DNA of 64,000 bases from CAYWPG01 sp964460035 (GCA_964460035.1 CAYWPG010000006.1:1-64000); one strand, 5' to 3'; counted from the stretch's first letter, positions 8,737 to 17,180 are shown. A program made the numbers and translations. Notes: generated by a model not told the origin, from the sequence alone.

Positions 8737-9612
8737 TCAAATTACCTCGGCAAGCTGCATAGCCTGCCGTACCGTGTCATGGAACTGGGCCGCCAGCGGC
8801 GTCATCGGCAGGCGTATGCCGCCCTCGATCAGGCCCATCTGCTGCAGCGCCCACTTCACCGGGATGGGGTTCGACTCCACGAACAGCGCCTTATGCAGGC
8901 CCGCCAGCTTGGCGTCCAGCCGCTCGGCCTCGGCGGTGTCGCCGCGCAAAGCCGCGGCGCACATCTCGTGCATCAGGCGCGGAGCGACATTCGCGGTCAC
9001 GGAAATGACGCCGCGTCCACCGGCGAGGATGATCTCGCGAGCGACGCCGTCATCCCCGCTGTAGACATCCAGCTTATCGCCGCAGCGATCGATGACTTCG
9101 CGCGCCCTGGCAACCGTGCCGTAAGCTTCCTTGATGCCGACGATGTTGGCGATGGCCGCCAGCCTCTCCACCGTCTCGGGCAGCAGATCGCAGGCGGTGC
9201 GGCCGGGCACGTTGTAGAGAATCTGCGGAATCGGTACCGCATCGGCAACCGCTTTGAAATGCTGATAAAGCCCCTCCTGGGTTGGCTTGTTGTAATACGG
9301 CGTGACCAGCAACGCCGCATCGCAACCGCATTCCATCGCATAACGAGTGAGTTTGATCGCTTCCCACGTGGAGTTCGCACCGGTACCGCCGATTACGGGC
9401 ACACGGCCGCGCGCGAACTCGACGGTACGTTTCATTACCTCGAAATGCTCCTCGTAATCGAGCGTGGCGGACTCGCCGGTGGTACCGACGGCAACGATGG
9501 CGTCGGTACCGTTGTCGACGTGAAAATCGACCAGACGGGCCAGGGCATCGTAGTCCACCTTGCCGTCCGGACGCATCGGGGTAACCAGGGCGACCATGCT
9601 GCCGTGGAACAT
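8737..9612 (-). CDS. dapA: 4-hydroxy-tetrahydrodipicolinate synthase
   Basis: A 291-residue TIM-barrel lyase that condenses pyruvate with aspartate semialdehyde in lysine and diaminopimelate synthesis. Visible active-site elements are GTTGESAT (substrate threonines), YNVPGRT (catalytic Tyr and Arg) and GIKEA (Schiff-base Lys). I use the ATG at 9612 (MFHGSMVAL), preceded by GTGAGGAAGG. A longer start would add six residues not seen in the family. It diverges from gcvR; the 222-base gap holds both promoters. Confidence 0.97.
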   Translation of the reverse strand: MFHGSMVALVTPMRPDGKVDYDALARLVDFHVDNGTDAIVAVGTTGESATLDYEEHFEVMKRTVEFARGRVPVIGGTGANSTWEAIKLTRYAMECGCDAALLVTPYYNKPTQEGLYQHFKAVADAVPIPQILYNVPGRTACDLLPETVERLAAIANIVGIKEAYGTVARAREVIDRCGDKLDVYSGDDGVAREIILAGGRGVISVTANVAPRLMHEMCAAALRGDTAEAERLDAKLAGLHKALFVESNPIPVKWALQQMGLIEGGIRLPMTPLAAQFHDTVRQAMQLAEVI

Positions 9613-9834
9613 GACCTTCCTCACTAGCAAAAATGGCGAAGTTGCATACTACTTGCGTGGCGAGAGCCTGACAAGGGAAGCCCGTACAACCAATAGCGGG
9701 CACAGCCTGGCGCGACCGCGCGCATGGCGCCCGCGGCGCAAAAAATACAAAGGCGGCCCGCGGAGACCGGGGGCTGTGGCGAACCAGGAAGGTTGTTAAA
9801 CTTCGGCGTTACACCGCGCTCGGGGTAACCAACA

Positions 9835-10365
9835 ATGCAGAATCTGCTCGTGATCACGGCACTGGGCGAGGATCGCCCTGGCATCGTCAACGACCTCTCG
9901 CGAGTGATCGCAGAAACCGGCTGCAATATCGAGGACAGCCGGATGACCGTACTCGGAGGCGACTTCGCCATCATTCTGCTGGCGTCGGGCAAATGGAACG
10001 AGCTCGCCAAGCTCGAGAGCTGCCTGCCGCCGCTGGCGCGGCGCCTGGGCTTGCTGCTCAACAGCAAGCGCACGCAGCTGCCGCCCCAGCGTGCAGCCAT
10101 GCTGCCCTACGCGGTGGAAGTGGTCGCTGTCGATCATCCGGGCATCGTGCACCAGCTGGCCAACTTCTTCGCCAAGCGCGAGATCAATATTCGCGACCTG
10201 GCAACAGCCAGCTACGCCGCCGCTCATACCGGCACGCCGATGTTCTCGGTGCAGATGACCATAGACGTTCCCGCCGGCACCCATATCGCCGCGCTGCGGG
10301 AAGAGTTCATGGACTTCTGCGACCAGCTGAACCTGGACGCGATCATGGAACCTGTCAGAGGCTGA
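9835..10365 (+). CDS. gcvR: Glycine-cleavage regulator GcvR (double ACT domain)
   Basis: A 176-residue protein made of two ACT domains: first LLVITALGEDRPGIVNDLSRVIAE, second VVAVDHPGIVHQLANFFAKREINIRDL. In E. coli GcvR binds glycine and restrains the activator GcvA. It has no DNA-binding domain of its own. No gcvA is in this window, so the partner is encoded elsewhere. It lies 15 bases upstream of bcp, the usual gammaproteobacterial pairing. Confidence 0.85.
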   Translation: MQNLLVITALGEDRPGIVNDLSRVIAETGCNIEDSRMTVLGGDFAIILLASGKWNELAKLESCLPPLARRLGLLLNSKRTQLPPQRAAMLPYAVEVVAVDHPGIVHQLANFFAKREINIRDLATASYAAAHTGTPMFSVQMTIDVPAGTHIAALREEFMDFCDQLNLDAIMEPVRG

Positions 10366-10380
10366 GGAGAGCGTATTCTT

Positions 10381-10854
10381 ATGAGCGGTATACAGATCGG
10401 CGCCCCGGTGCCGGAATTCAGCGTGCTCGCGACCGGCGACAAGCAAGTGAAGCTGTCCGATCTGCGAGGCAGCAACGTCGTGCTGTTCTTTTATCCGAAA
10501 GCCAACACGCCGGGCTGCAGCCAGGAAGGGCAGGATTTTCGCGATGCCCATGCCGAATTCAGCCGGCTCGGTACGGTAATCCTGGGCATCTCGCGCGACA
10601 CCCTCAGAGCGCAGGAGAACTTCAAGGCCAAGTTCGAGTTCCCCTTCGACCTGCTGGCCGACACCGACGAGCAGGTATGCAAGCTGTTCGACGTAATCAA
10701 GCAAAAGAACATGTACGGCCGCCAAGTGATGGGCATCGAACGCAGTACGTTTCTGATCGACCGCGAGGGTGTATTGCGCCAGGAGTGGCGCAAAGTAAAG
10801 GTCAAAGGACACGTAGACGAGGTACTGGCGGCAGTACGCCAACTGGCGGGCTAA
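10381..10854 (+). CDS. bcp: Peroxiredoxin Bcp/PrxQ, apparently 1-Cys
   Basis: A 157-residue thioredoxin-fold thiol peroxidase that reduces hydroperoxides in the cytoplasm. The peroxidatic Cys is in the NTPGCSQEG motif. The usual resolving Cys five residues later is absent (CSQEGQ). The alternative helix-3 resolving Cys seen in Xanthomonas-type PrxQ is also replaced (ENFKAKF). One more Cys remains in EQVCKLFDV. The enzyme therefore probably works as a 1-Cys peroxiredoxin or uses an external thiol. It lies in a gcvR-bcp-phoH-like run. Confidence 0.9.
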   Translation: MSGIQIGAPVPEFSVLATGDKQVKLSDLRGSNVVLFFYPKANTPGCSQEGQDFRDAHAEFSRLGTVILGISRDTLRAQENFKAKFEFPFDLLADTDEQVCKLFDVIKQKNMYGRQVMGIERSTFLIDREGVLRQEWRKVKVKGHVDEVLAAVRQLAG

Positions 10855-10872
10855 GAGCACGGCAAACGCACC

Positions 10873-12210
10873 ATGGGGAAGGAACGCAGAGCGGATAAGC
10901 GGTTATTCGTGCTCGACGCCACAGTGTTGATGCACGACCCCAGCGCCTTGTTCCGCTTCAAGGACCATGACCTGCATCTGCCCATGGCGGTATTGGAGCA
11001 GCTGGATCGCGCAAATCGCGGCATTTCCGAGGAGGCGCGCAACGTGCGCCAGGCCAGCCGCTTTCTCGACCAGCTGCTCGCGGGGGCCAGCCGCGCGGAC
11101 ATAGAGCGCGGCCTGCCCTTGAGCGATCGCGGGCATGGCCGAGTCTTCTTCGACCTGGCCGGGGGGGCGCGGGGGGTACTGGAGGCTGCGCAGGCCCTGC
11201 AGCAGTCTTACCCCGACGCCAAAGTCACACTGGTCTCCAAGGACATCAACCTGCGCATCCGCGCCACCGTGCTGGGGCTGCACGCCGAAGACTATTACAG
11301 CGACCAGGTCATCGACGACCTGGATCTGCTCTACAGCGGCTCGGCTGTCATTCCCCGTGCCGTGTGGGCGCAAGCCCGCGACGAAGCGCCTCAGGAAGGC
11401 CGCCGCTGCGTGCGCCTGCCGCGCCCGGGGGATGCGGACTGGCACCTCAACCAGTGCCTTTATACCGAGGACGAGGAGTTCACCGGCATAGTCCGCGCCC
11501 TGGCAGCCGACCATGCGCTGGTCGTCGCCGTCGCGGACTATACCCGCGAAGACACCGCCGTGTGGGGCGTACGGGCGCGCAACCGCGAGCAGAATTTCGC
11601 TCTTAACTTGCTGCTGGATCCCAGCCTGGACTTCGTAAGCCTGCTCGGTGCGGCCGGCACCGGCAAGACCTTGCTCACGCTCGCTGCCGGCCTGGCGCAA
11701 ACCATGGACACGCGCCGCTATCGCGAAATCATCATGACGCGGGCCACCATCTCGCTGGGCGAGGACATCGGCTTCCTCCCCGGAACCGAGGAAGAGAAGA
11801 TGGGGCCGTGGATGGGCGCGCTGATGGACAACCTGGAGGTGCTCACGCAAACCGACGTGGGCGGCGACTGGGGGCGAGCGGCCAGCCTGGACATCCTCCA
11901 AAGCCGAGTCAAGATCCGCTCACTGAACTTCATGCGCGGACGCACCTTCCTCAACCGCTATATCATTCTTGACGAGGCCCAGAACCTCACCGCCAAGCAG
12001 ATGAAAGCGCTGATCACGCGCGCCGGCCCCGGAACCAAAGTCGTCTGCATGGGCAATATCGCCCAGATCGATACCCCCTATCTCACCGAAACCAGCTCAG
12101 GCCTTACCTATGTGGTGGACCGCTTCAAGGGCTGGCGCCATGGCGGGCACATCACCTTGCAGCGGGGCGAGCGCTCGCGCCTGGCGGACTACGCAACCGA
12201 GACGCTGTAG
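10873..12210 (+). CDS. PIN domain-PhoH ATPase fusion
   Basis: A 445-residue cytoplasmic protein. The N-terminal PIN nuclease-like domain (residues about 10-140) has LFVLDATVLMHDP, where most relatives have D-T-N or D-T-S. The C-terminal PhoH domain has Walker A GAAGTGKTLLTLAAG and Walker B YIILDEAQN. Members of this family (YlaK type) are ATP-dependent RNA-unwinding/cleaving proteins. It begins 18 bases after bcp and likely shares its transcript. The function of the full-length family in gammaproteobacteria is not settled. Confidence 0.9.
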   Translation: MGKERRADKRLFVLDATVLMHDPSALFRFKDHDLHLPMAVLEQLDRANRGISEEARNVRQASRFLDQLLAGASRADIERGLPLSDRGHGRVFFDLAGGARGVLEAAQALQQSYPDAKVTLVSKDINLRIRATVLGLHAEDYYSDQVIDDLDLLYSGSAVIPRAVWAQARDEAPQEGRRCVRLPRPGDADWHLNQCLYTEDEEFTGIVRALAADHALVVAVADYTREDTAVWGVRARNREQNFALNLLLDPSLDFVSLLGAAGTGKTLLTLAAGLAQTMDTRRYREIIMTRATISLGEDIGFLPGTEEEKMGPWMGALMDNLEVLTQTDVGGDWGRAASLDILQSRVKIRSLNFMRGRTFLNRYIILDEAQNLTAKQMKALITRAGPGTKVVCMGNIAQIDTPYLTETSSGLTYVVDRFKGWRHGGHITLQRGERSRLADYATETL

Positions 12211-12228
12211 CAGCGAAGCAAGCCTTGG

Positions 12229-12345
12229 GGGCACTCGCACAGGCCGGTGGGCAAGCCTCTGTGTGGAAGCGCGCCCGGCCGCGAATCTTGGGCTACTTGA
12301 CTGCGGCAGAAAAGGCCTTTCGCGGTCAGGGGAACGCTTCCGGCG
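12229..12345. repeat. REP-like dispersed element, copy 2
   Basis: The core at 12277-12332 starts GGCCGCGAATCTT, has GGCAGAAAAGGCCTTTCGC and ends GGTCAGGGG. The same arms in the same order occur at 53624-53674, and the reverse complement of its end occurs at 2445-2470. It fills most of the space between the PhoH gene and the next gene, which converge here. I see no gene in 12211-12509. Confidence 0.6.
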
Positions 12346-12509
12346 GACTGCCTGCCGCGCAATGAAAAATCGCACCGACGCTGCGCCTCAGATCCCTTGA
12401 CCCGCAACATAGAATCCCGCAGCGGCGAGCTCGTTGGCCGGTAGCAAGAGCCTCGGTGTGGGCGGAACGCTCATCGTCGCGCAGACCGGAGCATGGGCGC
12501 CCTGTGCGC

Positions 12510-12836
12510 CTACTTCGCCGCGCCGGTCGTCTTCAAGTAATGAGCGAGGAACAGCGCTTCGAGCTCGGTAATCACCTCGGCTGCCGGCCTGTCATGCAGC
12601 ATGTGCGCCGCGAGCAAATCGGCGCTGGCAGCGATCAGCCGGCGCCGGTCCAGCGCCGGATAACGGCGGCACAGACGCCGCAGGGCCGCCACTACGCTCT
12701 CGTCGCCCACCCTAGCCCGTCCTGGATCGGGCTCTTTGGGCACCGCCTCGCGCAGTTTCTCCACCAATGCCGCCCGCTGCTCCGCGGACAGGCGCCGGAA
12801 CAGCCCCAGCAGTTCCTTCTCCTGCTTTGGGTCCAT
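12510..12836 (-). CDS. Small helical protein of unknown function
   Basis: A 108-residue protein, charged and predicted all-helical: MDPKQEKELLGLFRRLSAEQ, a central RRYPALDRRRLIAAS segment and a LFLAHYLKTTGAAK end. No signal peptide, membrane segment or catalytic motif is visible. It reads opposite to its flanking genes. Codon use is ordinary for the window and the frame is clean, so I take it as real, but I do not recognise the family. Confidence 0.55.
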   Translation of the reverse strand: MDPKQEKELLGLFRRLSAEQRAALVEKLREAVPKEPDPGRARVGDESVVAALRRLCRRYPALDRRRLIAASADLLAAHMLHDRPAAEVITELEALFLAHYLKTTGAAK

Positions 12837-13000
12837 AAACGAGCACCCCTGTCAAAGCGACGCCCGGCACCGATGCGATGGCGCACTGCGGCTCGCCCCT
12901 ACAGCCAATGCATGTCCTTGGGCTCGACAGCGAACGGTATACTCAGGAACACCTTGCCCGGACAGCGGTCATAATAGATTAAAGCCTGCCCCCAGAAGAG

Positions 13001-14449
13001 GTGTCCTTGAACTTTCACAATCGCCCGCTCACCATCGCGATCGCCTGCATGCTCGCGCTGACAATCTCCGTCGCGGCAGCCGATCCGATCCGGTTGCCTG
13101 AGATGGGCGACCCGATCGACCAGCACTTCTCGCTAGCGCAAGAGCGCGAACTCGGCCAGCAAATGATGCGCGAGGTACGGCTGCGCCTGCCGCTGCTCGC
13201 AGACGACGAAATCAACGCGTACCTGCGCGATCTCGGCCAGCGCCTGGCCTCCTACAGCGGGACGCCGGAGCAGGAATTCAACTTCTTCGTTGTCAATCAC
13301 CCGGCCATTAACGCGTTCGCCATGCCCGGCGGCCACATCGGCGTCAACACCGGCCTGATCCTCGCCGCGCGCTCGGAGAGCGAGGTGGCGGGTGTGCTCG
13401 CGCATGAAATCGCTCACGTCACGCAGCGCCATATCGCGCGCGGGCTGATCGAGTCGCAACGCGTGAGCACGCGCACCGTGGCCATGCTGCTCGCCTCCAT
13501 CATCATCGCCAGCCAGGATCCCGAGGCCGGCAGCGCGGCGGCAATGGCGGGCGTTGCCGGCTCCATCCAGCAGCAGTTGAACTTCTCCCGCGAACACGAG
13601 CATGAAGCCGACCGGATCGGCATGCGCATTCTCAGGGCGGCCGGGCTCGACCCGCAAGGCATGCCGCGCTTTTTCGAGCGCCTGTTACAGGAAAGCCGCT
13701 ACCGAGGCCAGCCTCCGGAGTGGCTGAGCACCCACCCGCTGACCGCCAATCGTGTCGCCGACACCTACGCCCGGGCCGGCGAGCTGGGCGAAGGCGAGGT
13801 TTTCGAGAGCGACAGCTTCGGCTTTATGCAGGCGCGGCTACGGGTACTCAACAGCCGCAGCCCGGACGAAGCGGTGGCCTTTTTCCGCGGCGTCGCGCCC
13901 GAGGCGGCGCAAAATCCCAGCATCCGTTACGGGCTGGCCCTGGGACTGACCGCTACAGGGCAGTTCCCTGAAGCCGCCGAGCTGCTCGATGGCCTGCTTC
14001 GGGATTACGGAGAAGACGTCCACCTTCTGCTGGCGCGTGCCGAGCTGGATCTGCGCGCCGGCAATAGCGACAAGGCACTCCAGCGCTTCCAGCTGGCGCA
14101 CGCTTTGTATCCACAGCACGAAGCCGTGCATTTACGCTTTGCCGAAGCACTGCTGGCTACCGATCGCCACGAGCAGGCGCGCCAGCTGCTTGCCAGGGGC
14201 CTGAGCCGCATGACCGCCACGCCACGCTATTACTGGCTGCTTGCGCAGGCGGCCAGCGGCGCGGGACGCTCCGCCGAGGCTCGTCTGGCCATGGCCGAAT
14301 ACTACTATCTGCAGGGCGAGCTACGGTCGGCACTGGCCCAGCTCGATCAGGTAAGCAACGATCGTCACGCCGATCAGCTGCTGGCGGCGCGTGCCTCGGC
14401 GCGCGCCGAGCAGCTGCGCGCCGAGACCCGCAGTCGCCAGGCTCCGTGA
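13001..14449 (+). CDS. bepA: Periplasmic M48 metalloprotease/chaperone BepA
   Basis: A 482-residue exported protein. A signal peptide ends near A-V-A-A-A-D at about residue 27. An M48 peptidase domain with HEIAHVTQRH (zinc His pair and catalytic Glu) is followed by the third-ligand region EHEADRIG. TPR repeats run from about residue 290 to the end. BepA (YfgC) assists LptD maturation and degrades stalled outer-membrane proteins. The start is GTG 13001 with AGAAGAG upstream. Length matches E. coli BepA (487). Confidence 0.92.
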   Translation: MSLNFHNRPLTIAIACMLALTISVAAADPIRLPEMGDPIDQHFSLAQERELGQQMMREVRLRLPLLADDEINAYLRDLGQRLASYSGTPEQEFNFFVVNHPAINAFAMPGGHIGVNTGLILAARSESEVAGVLAHEIAHVTQRHIARGLIESQRVSTRTVAMLLASIIIASQDPEAGSAAAMAGVAGSIQQQLNFSREHEHEADRIGMRILRAAGLDPQGMPRFFERLLQESRYRGQPPEWLSTHPLTANRVADTYARAGELGEGEVFESDSFGFMQARLRVLNSRSPDEAVAFFRGVAPEAAQNPSIRYGLALGLTATGQFPEAAELLDGLLRDYGEDVHLLLARAELDLRAGNSDKALQRFQLAHALYPQHEAVHLRFAEALLATDRHEQARQLLARGLSRMTATPRYYWLLAQAASGAGRSAEARLAMAEYYYLQGELRSALAQLDQVSNDRHADQLLAARASARAEQLRAETRSRQAP

Positions 14450-14687
14450 ATCCGGTGCGCGAGCGCACAGCGCCCAACGCGACATTCGGGCAGCATACAC
14501 GCTAGACTTGGAGGGCCATTGTTTCGCTTTCGTTTCGAGCAGAGGGGCGCTTCGTCCCATGCATCCTGCGCCGCTGCGCGAGCGGACAGCGAATCGAAAC
14601 ACACGCCAGCAACGGAAGCTGGCCGCCAGGGACGGCCCGGCAACAGCTAGAGAAGGATCCCCGGCAGTCTAGTTTCTAAGGCGAGGA

Positions 14688-14708
14688 ATGATGAGCTTTG
14701 AAGAGTGA
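14688..14708 (+). other. Possible six-codon leader overlapping the phaE start
   Basis: An ATGATG with an ideally placed GCGAGGA ribosome site opens a six-codon frame (MMSFEE) that stops at 14706-14708. This is inside the first codons of phaE, which itself must start at TTG 14698 in another frame. It could couple or damp phaE translation, or the true phaE start may be misjudged. Confidence 0.3.
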
Positions 14709-15531
14709 AAACTCCGCGCATCGGGCCGCATTCTCTATCCTCGGCGACGCCATCGAATCGGGCTGGCGCCTGCTGGCGGACACCAGCCTTTTCACCGCTC
14801 CGCTGCGCGAGTTCGCCAATGCCGCTACCGGCGAGGCAACGCCAGAAAAACTCGTGGAGCAGCTACGGGCGGCATTCGACGAGGCCCTGGAGCGAGCCCG
14901 AGAGCAGCCCACCCCGCTCACATCCTTGTTGGAGCTGCTGACCGCAGCCGCGAAACAATTGCAGATCCTGCAGGCATCGATGACAGATGGCACGCTGTCG
15001 CCGCTGCCATTCTCGCTGCCGCCGCTGGGGCCGGCCCAGGCACAGCAACAACGCCTGCAAGCGGCAGCCGCTGCCTTACAGGAATTCAGCCTTGCACAGC
15101 AAGAGCACATCGCGTTGCTTACACGCCTTGCCGAACAGACGCTCGCCGCGGTAGGAGAGCGGATGCAGGGCTTACCCGCAGGAACCGGCTGGCGCGCCAT
15201 GCACATGGCTGCGCTGGAGGCTGCCGAAGAGGCGCATGAGAGGTTTCTCGCCAGCGACGACTACGCACGCAGCCTGGGCCGCGTGACCAATGCTGGCGGT
15301 GCGGTAATGCGTGCGTGTCAAACTGTGATTGAGGACATCCTCAAGCACTTCAATCTCCCTACTCGCGAAGACATAGAAAGCACTCAGCGCCGGTTGCACG
15401 ATATTCGTCGTCGTCAGTTCGCGCTCGCCGAAGAGTTCGATCCCGACGAGATTCGCCAGCTCAAGGATGAGGTTCGTGCGCTACGGCGCGAACTCGACGA
15501 GCTGCGCGCGCAGCGCGAACCAAACGCATGA
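14698..15531 (+). CDS. phaE: Class III PHA synthase subunit PhaE
   Basis: A 277-residue, mostly helical protein, the non-catalytic subunit that activates PhaC in class III polyhydroxyalkanoate synthases. It has long amphipathic helices, a conserved LPAGTGWRAMHMAALEAAEEAHERF region, FNLPTREDIESTQRRLHDIRR and a C-terminal coiled coil. Known PhaE proteins are nearer 350 residues, so this one is short. No ATG is available in frame near the start; TTG 14698 is 11 bases from an AGGA. Its stop overlaps the phaC start (ATGA), which shows translational coupling. Confidence 0.85.
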   Translation: MKSENSAHRAAFSILGDAIESGWRLLADTSLFTAPLREFANAATGEATPEKLVEQLRAAFDEALERAREQPTPLTSLLELLTAAAKQLQILQASMTDGTLSPLPFSLPPLGPAQAQQQRLQAAAAALQEFSLAQQEHIALLTRLAEQTLAAVGERMQGLPAGTGWRAMHMAALEAAEEAHERFLASDDYARSLGRVTNAGGAVMRACQTVIEDILKHFNLPTREDIESTQRRLHDIRRRQFALAEEFDPDEIRQLKDEVRALRRELDELRAQREPNA

Positions 15532-16577
15532 ACAACGAAATCCTGGATCTTTCGGCCGAAATTGCCGACATCAGCTCTCGCCTGTGGCAGGTGCTGGAGC
15601 AAGCGCGCGAACTGCAGCCAGTAACGCTGGCGGGCAATCCGCGCTCGCCCGTGTACCGGGAAGATAACGCAGTGCTGTATCACTACGCAGGTCCTGGGGC
15701 GAACGACGGACCGCCGCTGCTGATTGTCTACTCTCTCATCAACCGCCCGTATATTCTCGACCTGCAGCCGGAGCGCTCGCTGATACGCGCGCTGATAGAC
15801 GGCGGCTTCAGCGTCTACTTGCTCGATTGGGGAACGCCTGAGTCGGTGGATCGTTTCCTGACCCTGGACGATTACATCAACGGCTACTTGGGGCGCTGTG
15901 TCAGGACGATCGCCAAGCGTCATCCGCAGCAAGCTGTGGATCTGCTGGGAGTATGCCAAGGCGGGGTGTTCGCGCTGTGCTTCGCGGCGCTGCACCCGCA
16001 GCGTATAGGACGGGTAATCAGCCTCGTCACGCCGGTCGACTTCCATGCCGGCGAGGCGACGCTGGCTCAACTGGCCCGCTATGTGGACGCCGACGCCCTG
16101 GTCGATACTTTCGGCAACATCTCGGCAGACCTGCTCAATACGCTGTTCGTCGGCCTCAAGCCCTACCGGCTACTGTCGCAGCGTTACCTGGACATGGCCG
16201 AGCTGGCGGGCAACCCCGCCGCGCTGCGCGAGTTTCTGCGCATGGAACGTTGGATGTATGACAGTCCGGATCAGGCGGGAGAAGCCTACCGGGAATATCT
16301 CAAGCACTTCTATCAGGAGAACGGCCTGATCAAGGGGCAGATCGAGCTGGGCGGAAGAAAGGTAGATCTGCGCAACCTCACCATGCCCGTTTTCAATATT
16401 TATGCCGAAGCCGATCACTTGGTGCCGCCAGAGGCGGCGCGTGCTCTCGGGCGCTACGTAAACGGCCCATATCAGGAATACGGTTTCAAAGGGGGGCATC
16501 TAGGAGTGTTTGTAACCGGTCTGGCAAGGCGTGAACTGTACCCGGCCATGATCGATTGGCTGCGCATACAGCAGTAA
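15528..16577 (+). CDS. phaC: Class III PHA synthase catalytic subunit PhaC
   Basis: A 349-residue alpha/beta-hydrolase that polymerises hydroxyacyl-CoA into storage polyester at the granule surface. The lipase-like box is GVCQGG (catalytic Cys at about residue 144). The acid and base of the triad are in AEADHLVPP and KGGHLGVF. A W-G-x-P motif (DWGTPESVD) is also present. The length fits class III (about 355) rather than class I or II (about 560-590), in agreement with the neighbouring phaE. It overlaps phaE by four bases. Confidence 0.95.
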   Translation: MNNEILDLSAEIADISSRLWQVLEQARELQPVTLAGNPRSPVYREDNAVLYHYAGPGANDGPPLLIVYSLINRPYILDLQPERSLIRALIDGGFSVYLLDWGTPESVDRFLTLDDYINGYLGRCVRTIAKRHPQQAVDLLGVCQGGVFALCFAALHPQRIGRVISLVTPVDFHAGEATLAQLARYVDADALVDTFGNISADLLNTLFVGLKPYRLLSQRYLDMAELAGNPAALREFLRMERWMYDSPDQAGEAYREYLKHFYQENGLIKGQIELGGRKVDLRNLTMPVFNIYAEADHLVPPEAARALGRYVNGPYQEYGFKGGHLGVFVTGLARRELYPAMIDWLRIQQ

Positions 16578-16614
16578 AAAAACGCTTGCTGATACGAGGT
16601 TACGCGCCCCGAAC

Positions 16615-16629
16615 TGCTGCGTCGCAGCA
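16615..16629. promoter_or_regulatory. TGCTGC-N3-GCAGCA palindrome upstream of the RNA candidate
   Basis: A perfect 6+6 inverted repeat with GTC centre, 37 bases after phaC and 10 bases before the -35 of the promoter at 16640. An identical-arm copy lies at 16911-16925. PhaR regulators are reported to bind TGC-rich inverted repeats, so a PhaR site is plausible. As RNA it could also fold into a hairpin in the phaC 3' end. Confidence 0.45.
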
Positions 16630-16639
16630 TCGAAAGTGC

Positions 16640-16667
16640 TTGCCAAGTAATACACGCTATATAAAAT
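16640..16667 (+). promoter_or_regulatory. Sigma-70-type promoter for the RNA candidate
   Basis: TTGCCA (5/6 to consensus) and TAAAAT (5/6) are separated by 16 bases; transcription would start near 16674. It lies downstream of the phaC stop and faces the terminator at 16870-16900, with no open reading frame of note between. Confidence 0.55.
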
Positions 16668-16673
16668 GCAGTC

Positions 16674-16900
16674 TTATCAACTGCCGCAGGGACCGGAACA
16701 TTCGGAACTGCTGCAAGGCAGATGACGGTGCCAAAAGCACCACCAGGAGGAGAGAGAGAGGAATAAGGCTTCAACTAATAACAATAGGAAGCCGACCCAA
16801 GCGCTCCACCCCGTTGGGGAATAATAACCAAGCAACAACACAACAATAAGAAGAGCGCCTGACCTGCCGGGGAGTTCCAACAAGGACTCCCATTTTTTTT
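16674..16900 (+). ncRNA. Candidate structured small RNA in the PHA locus
   Basis: A predicted transcript of about 227 nt between its own promoter and a U8 terminator. Visible folds include an outer stem CTGCC/GGCAG (16681-16721) enclosing GCAG/CTGC and CCG/CGG. Other stems are GGTGC/GCACC (16727-16741), GGCTTC/GAAGCC (16767-16793) and CCCC/GGGG (16809-16819). An unpaired A/C-rich tract follows at 16820-16848. Ten GGA triplets occur, several in loops or in the purine tract at 16745-16762. Base composition differs sharply from the neighbouring genes. No convincing coding frame exists in it. GGA density suggests a CsrA/RsmA-binding RNA; the A/C-rich linker could equally bind Hfq. I cannot assign it to a known family. 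Confidence 0.5.
16870..16900 (+). terminator. Intrinsic terminator of the RNA candidate
   Basis: A stem of GGGAGTTCC against GGACTCCC (one bulged T) with an AACAA loop is followed by A and eight T residues at 16893-16900. It will also stop phaEC read-through before it meets convergent phaB. Confidence 0.85.
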
Positions 16901-16910
16901 GCCTGTTTCA

Positions 16911-16925
16911 TGCTGCTTTGCAGCA
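16911..16925. promoter_or_regulatory. Second TGCTGC-N3-GCAGCA palindrome
   Basis: Same arms as 16615-16629 with a TTT centre, placed just beyond the terminator. The 295 bases from 16926 to the end of phaB hold no gene or other signal that I can support except the hairpin at 17181-17205. Confidence 0.4.
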
Positions 16926-17180
16926 GAATATGCCAAGTAGACAGACCTGTCAATCTCGCCAGCGCTGACCCTTATCCGAGCACGGACGGCGCAACAATTT
17001 CCACCTCCAGGCCGCAGCAAATCCCACATCCTAACGGCCCCGCCACGCAATTGCTTGCGGGAATAAAAACGTCCTTAACGACGCCCTTCACGAAACGTTC
17101 GGCACCGATGGAGAGACTGGGAAAAACGTAACGGAGATAGCTAACGCGCGATAAAACGGCGAAACGCGGCCGACACGGTG

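Noticed and set aside
16578..16674. A GacA/UvrY-type box (TGTAAG-N6-CTTACA) expected upstream of a classic CsrB/RsmZ RNA
   Set aside because: Not present in the 100 bases before the RNA promoter, so I do not call the RNA a member of the CsrB/RsmZ family.
16677..16883. Minus-strand frame with a hydrophobic stretch inside the phaC-phaB gap
   Set aside because: Starts only at TTG with no ribosome site and runs through the terminator hairpin. The RNA interpretation on the plus strand explains the base composition better.
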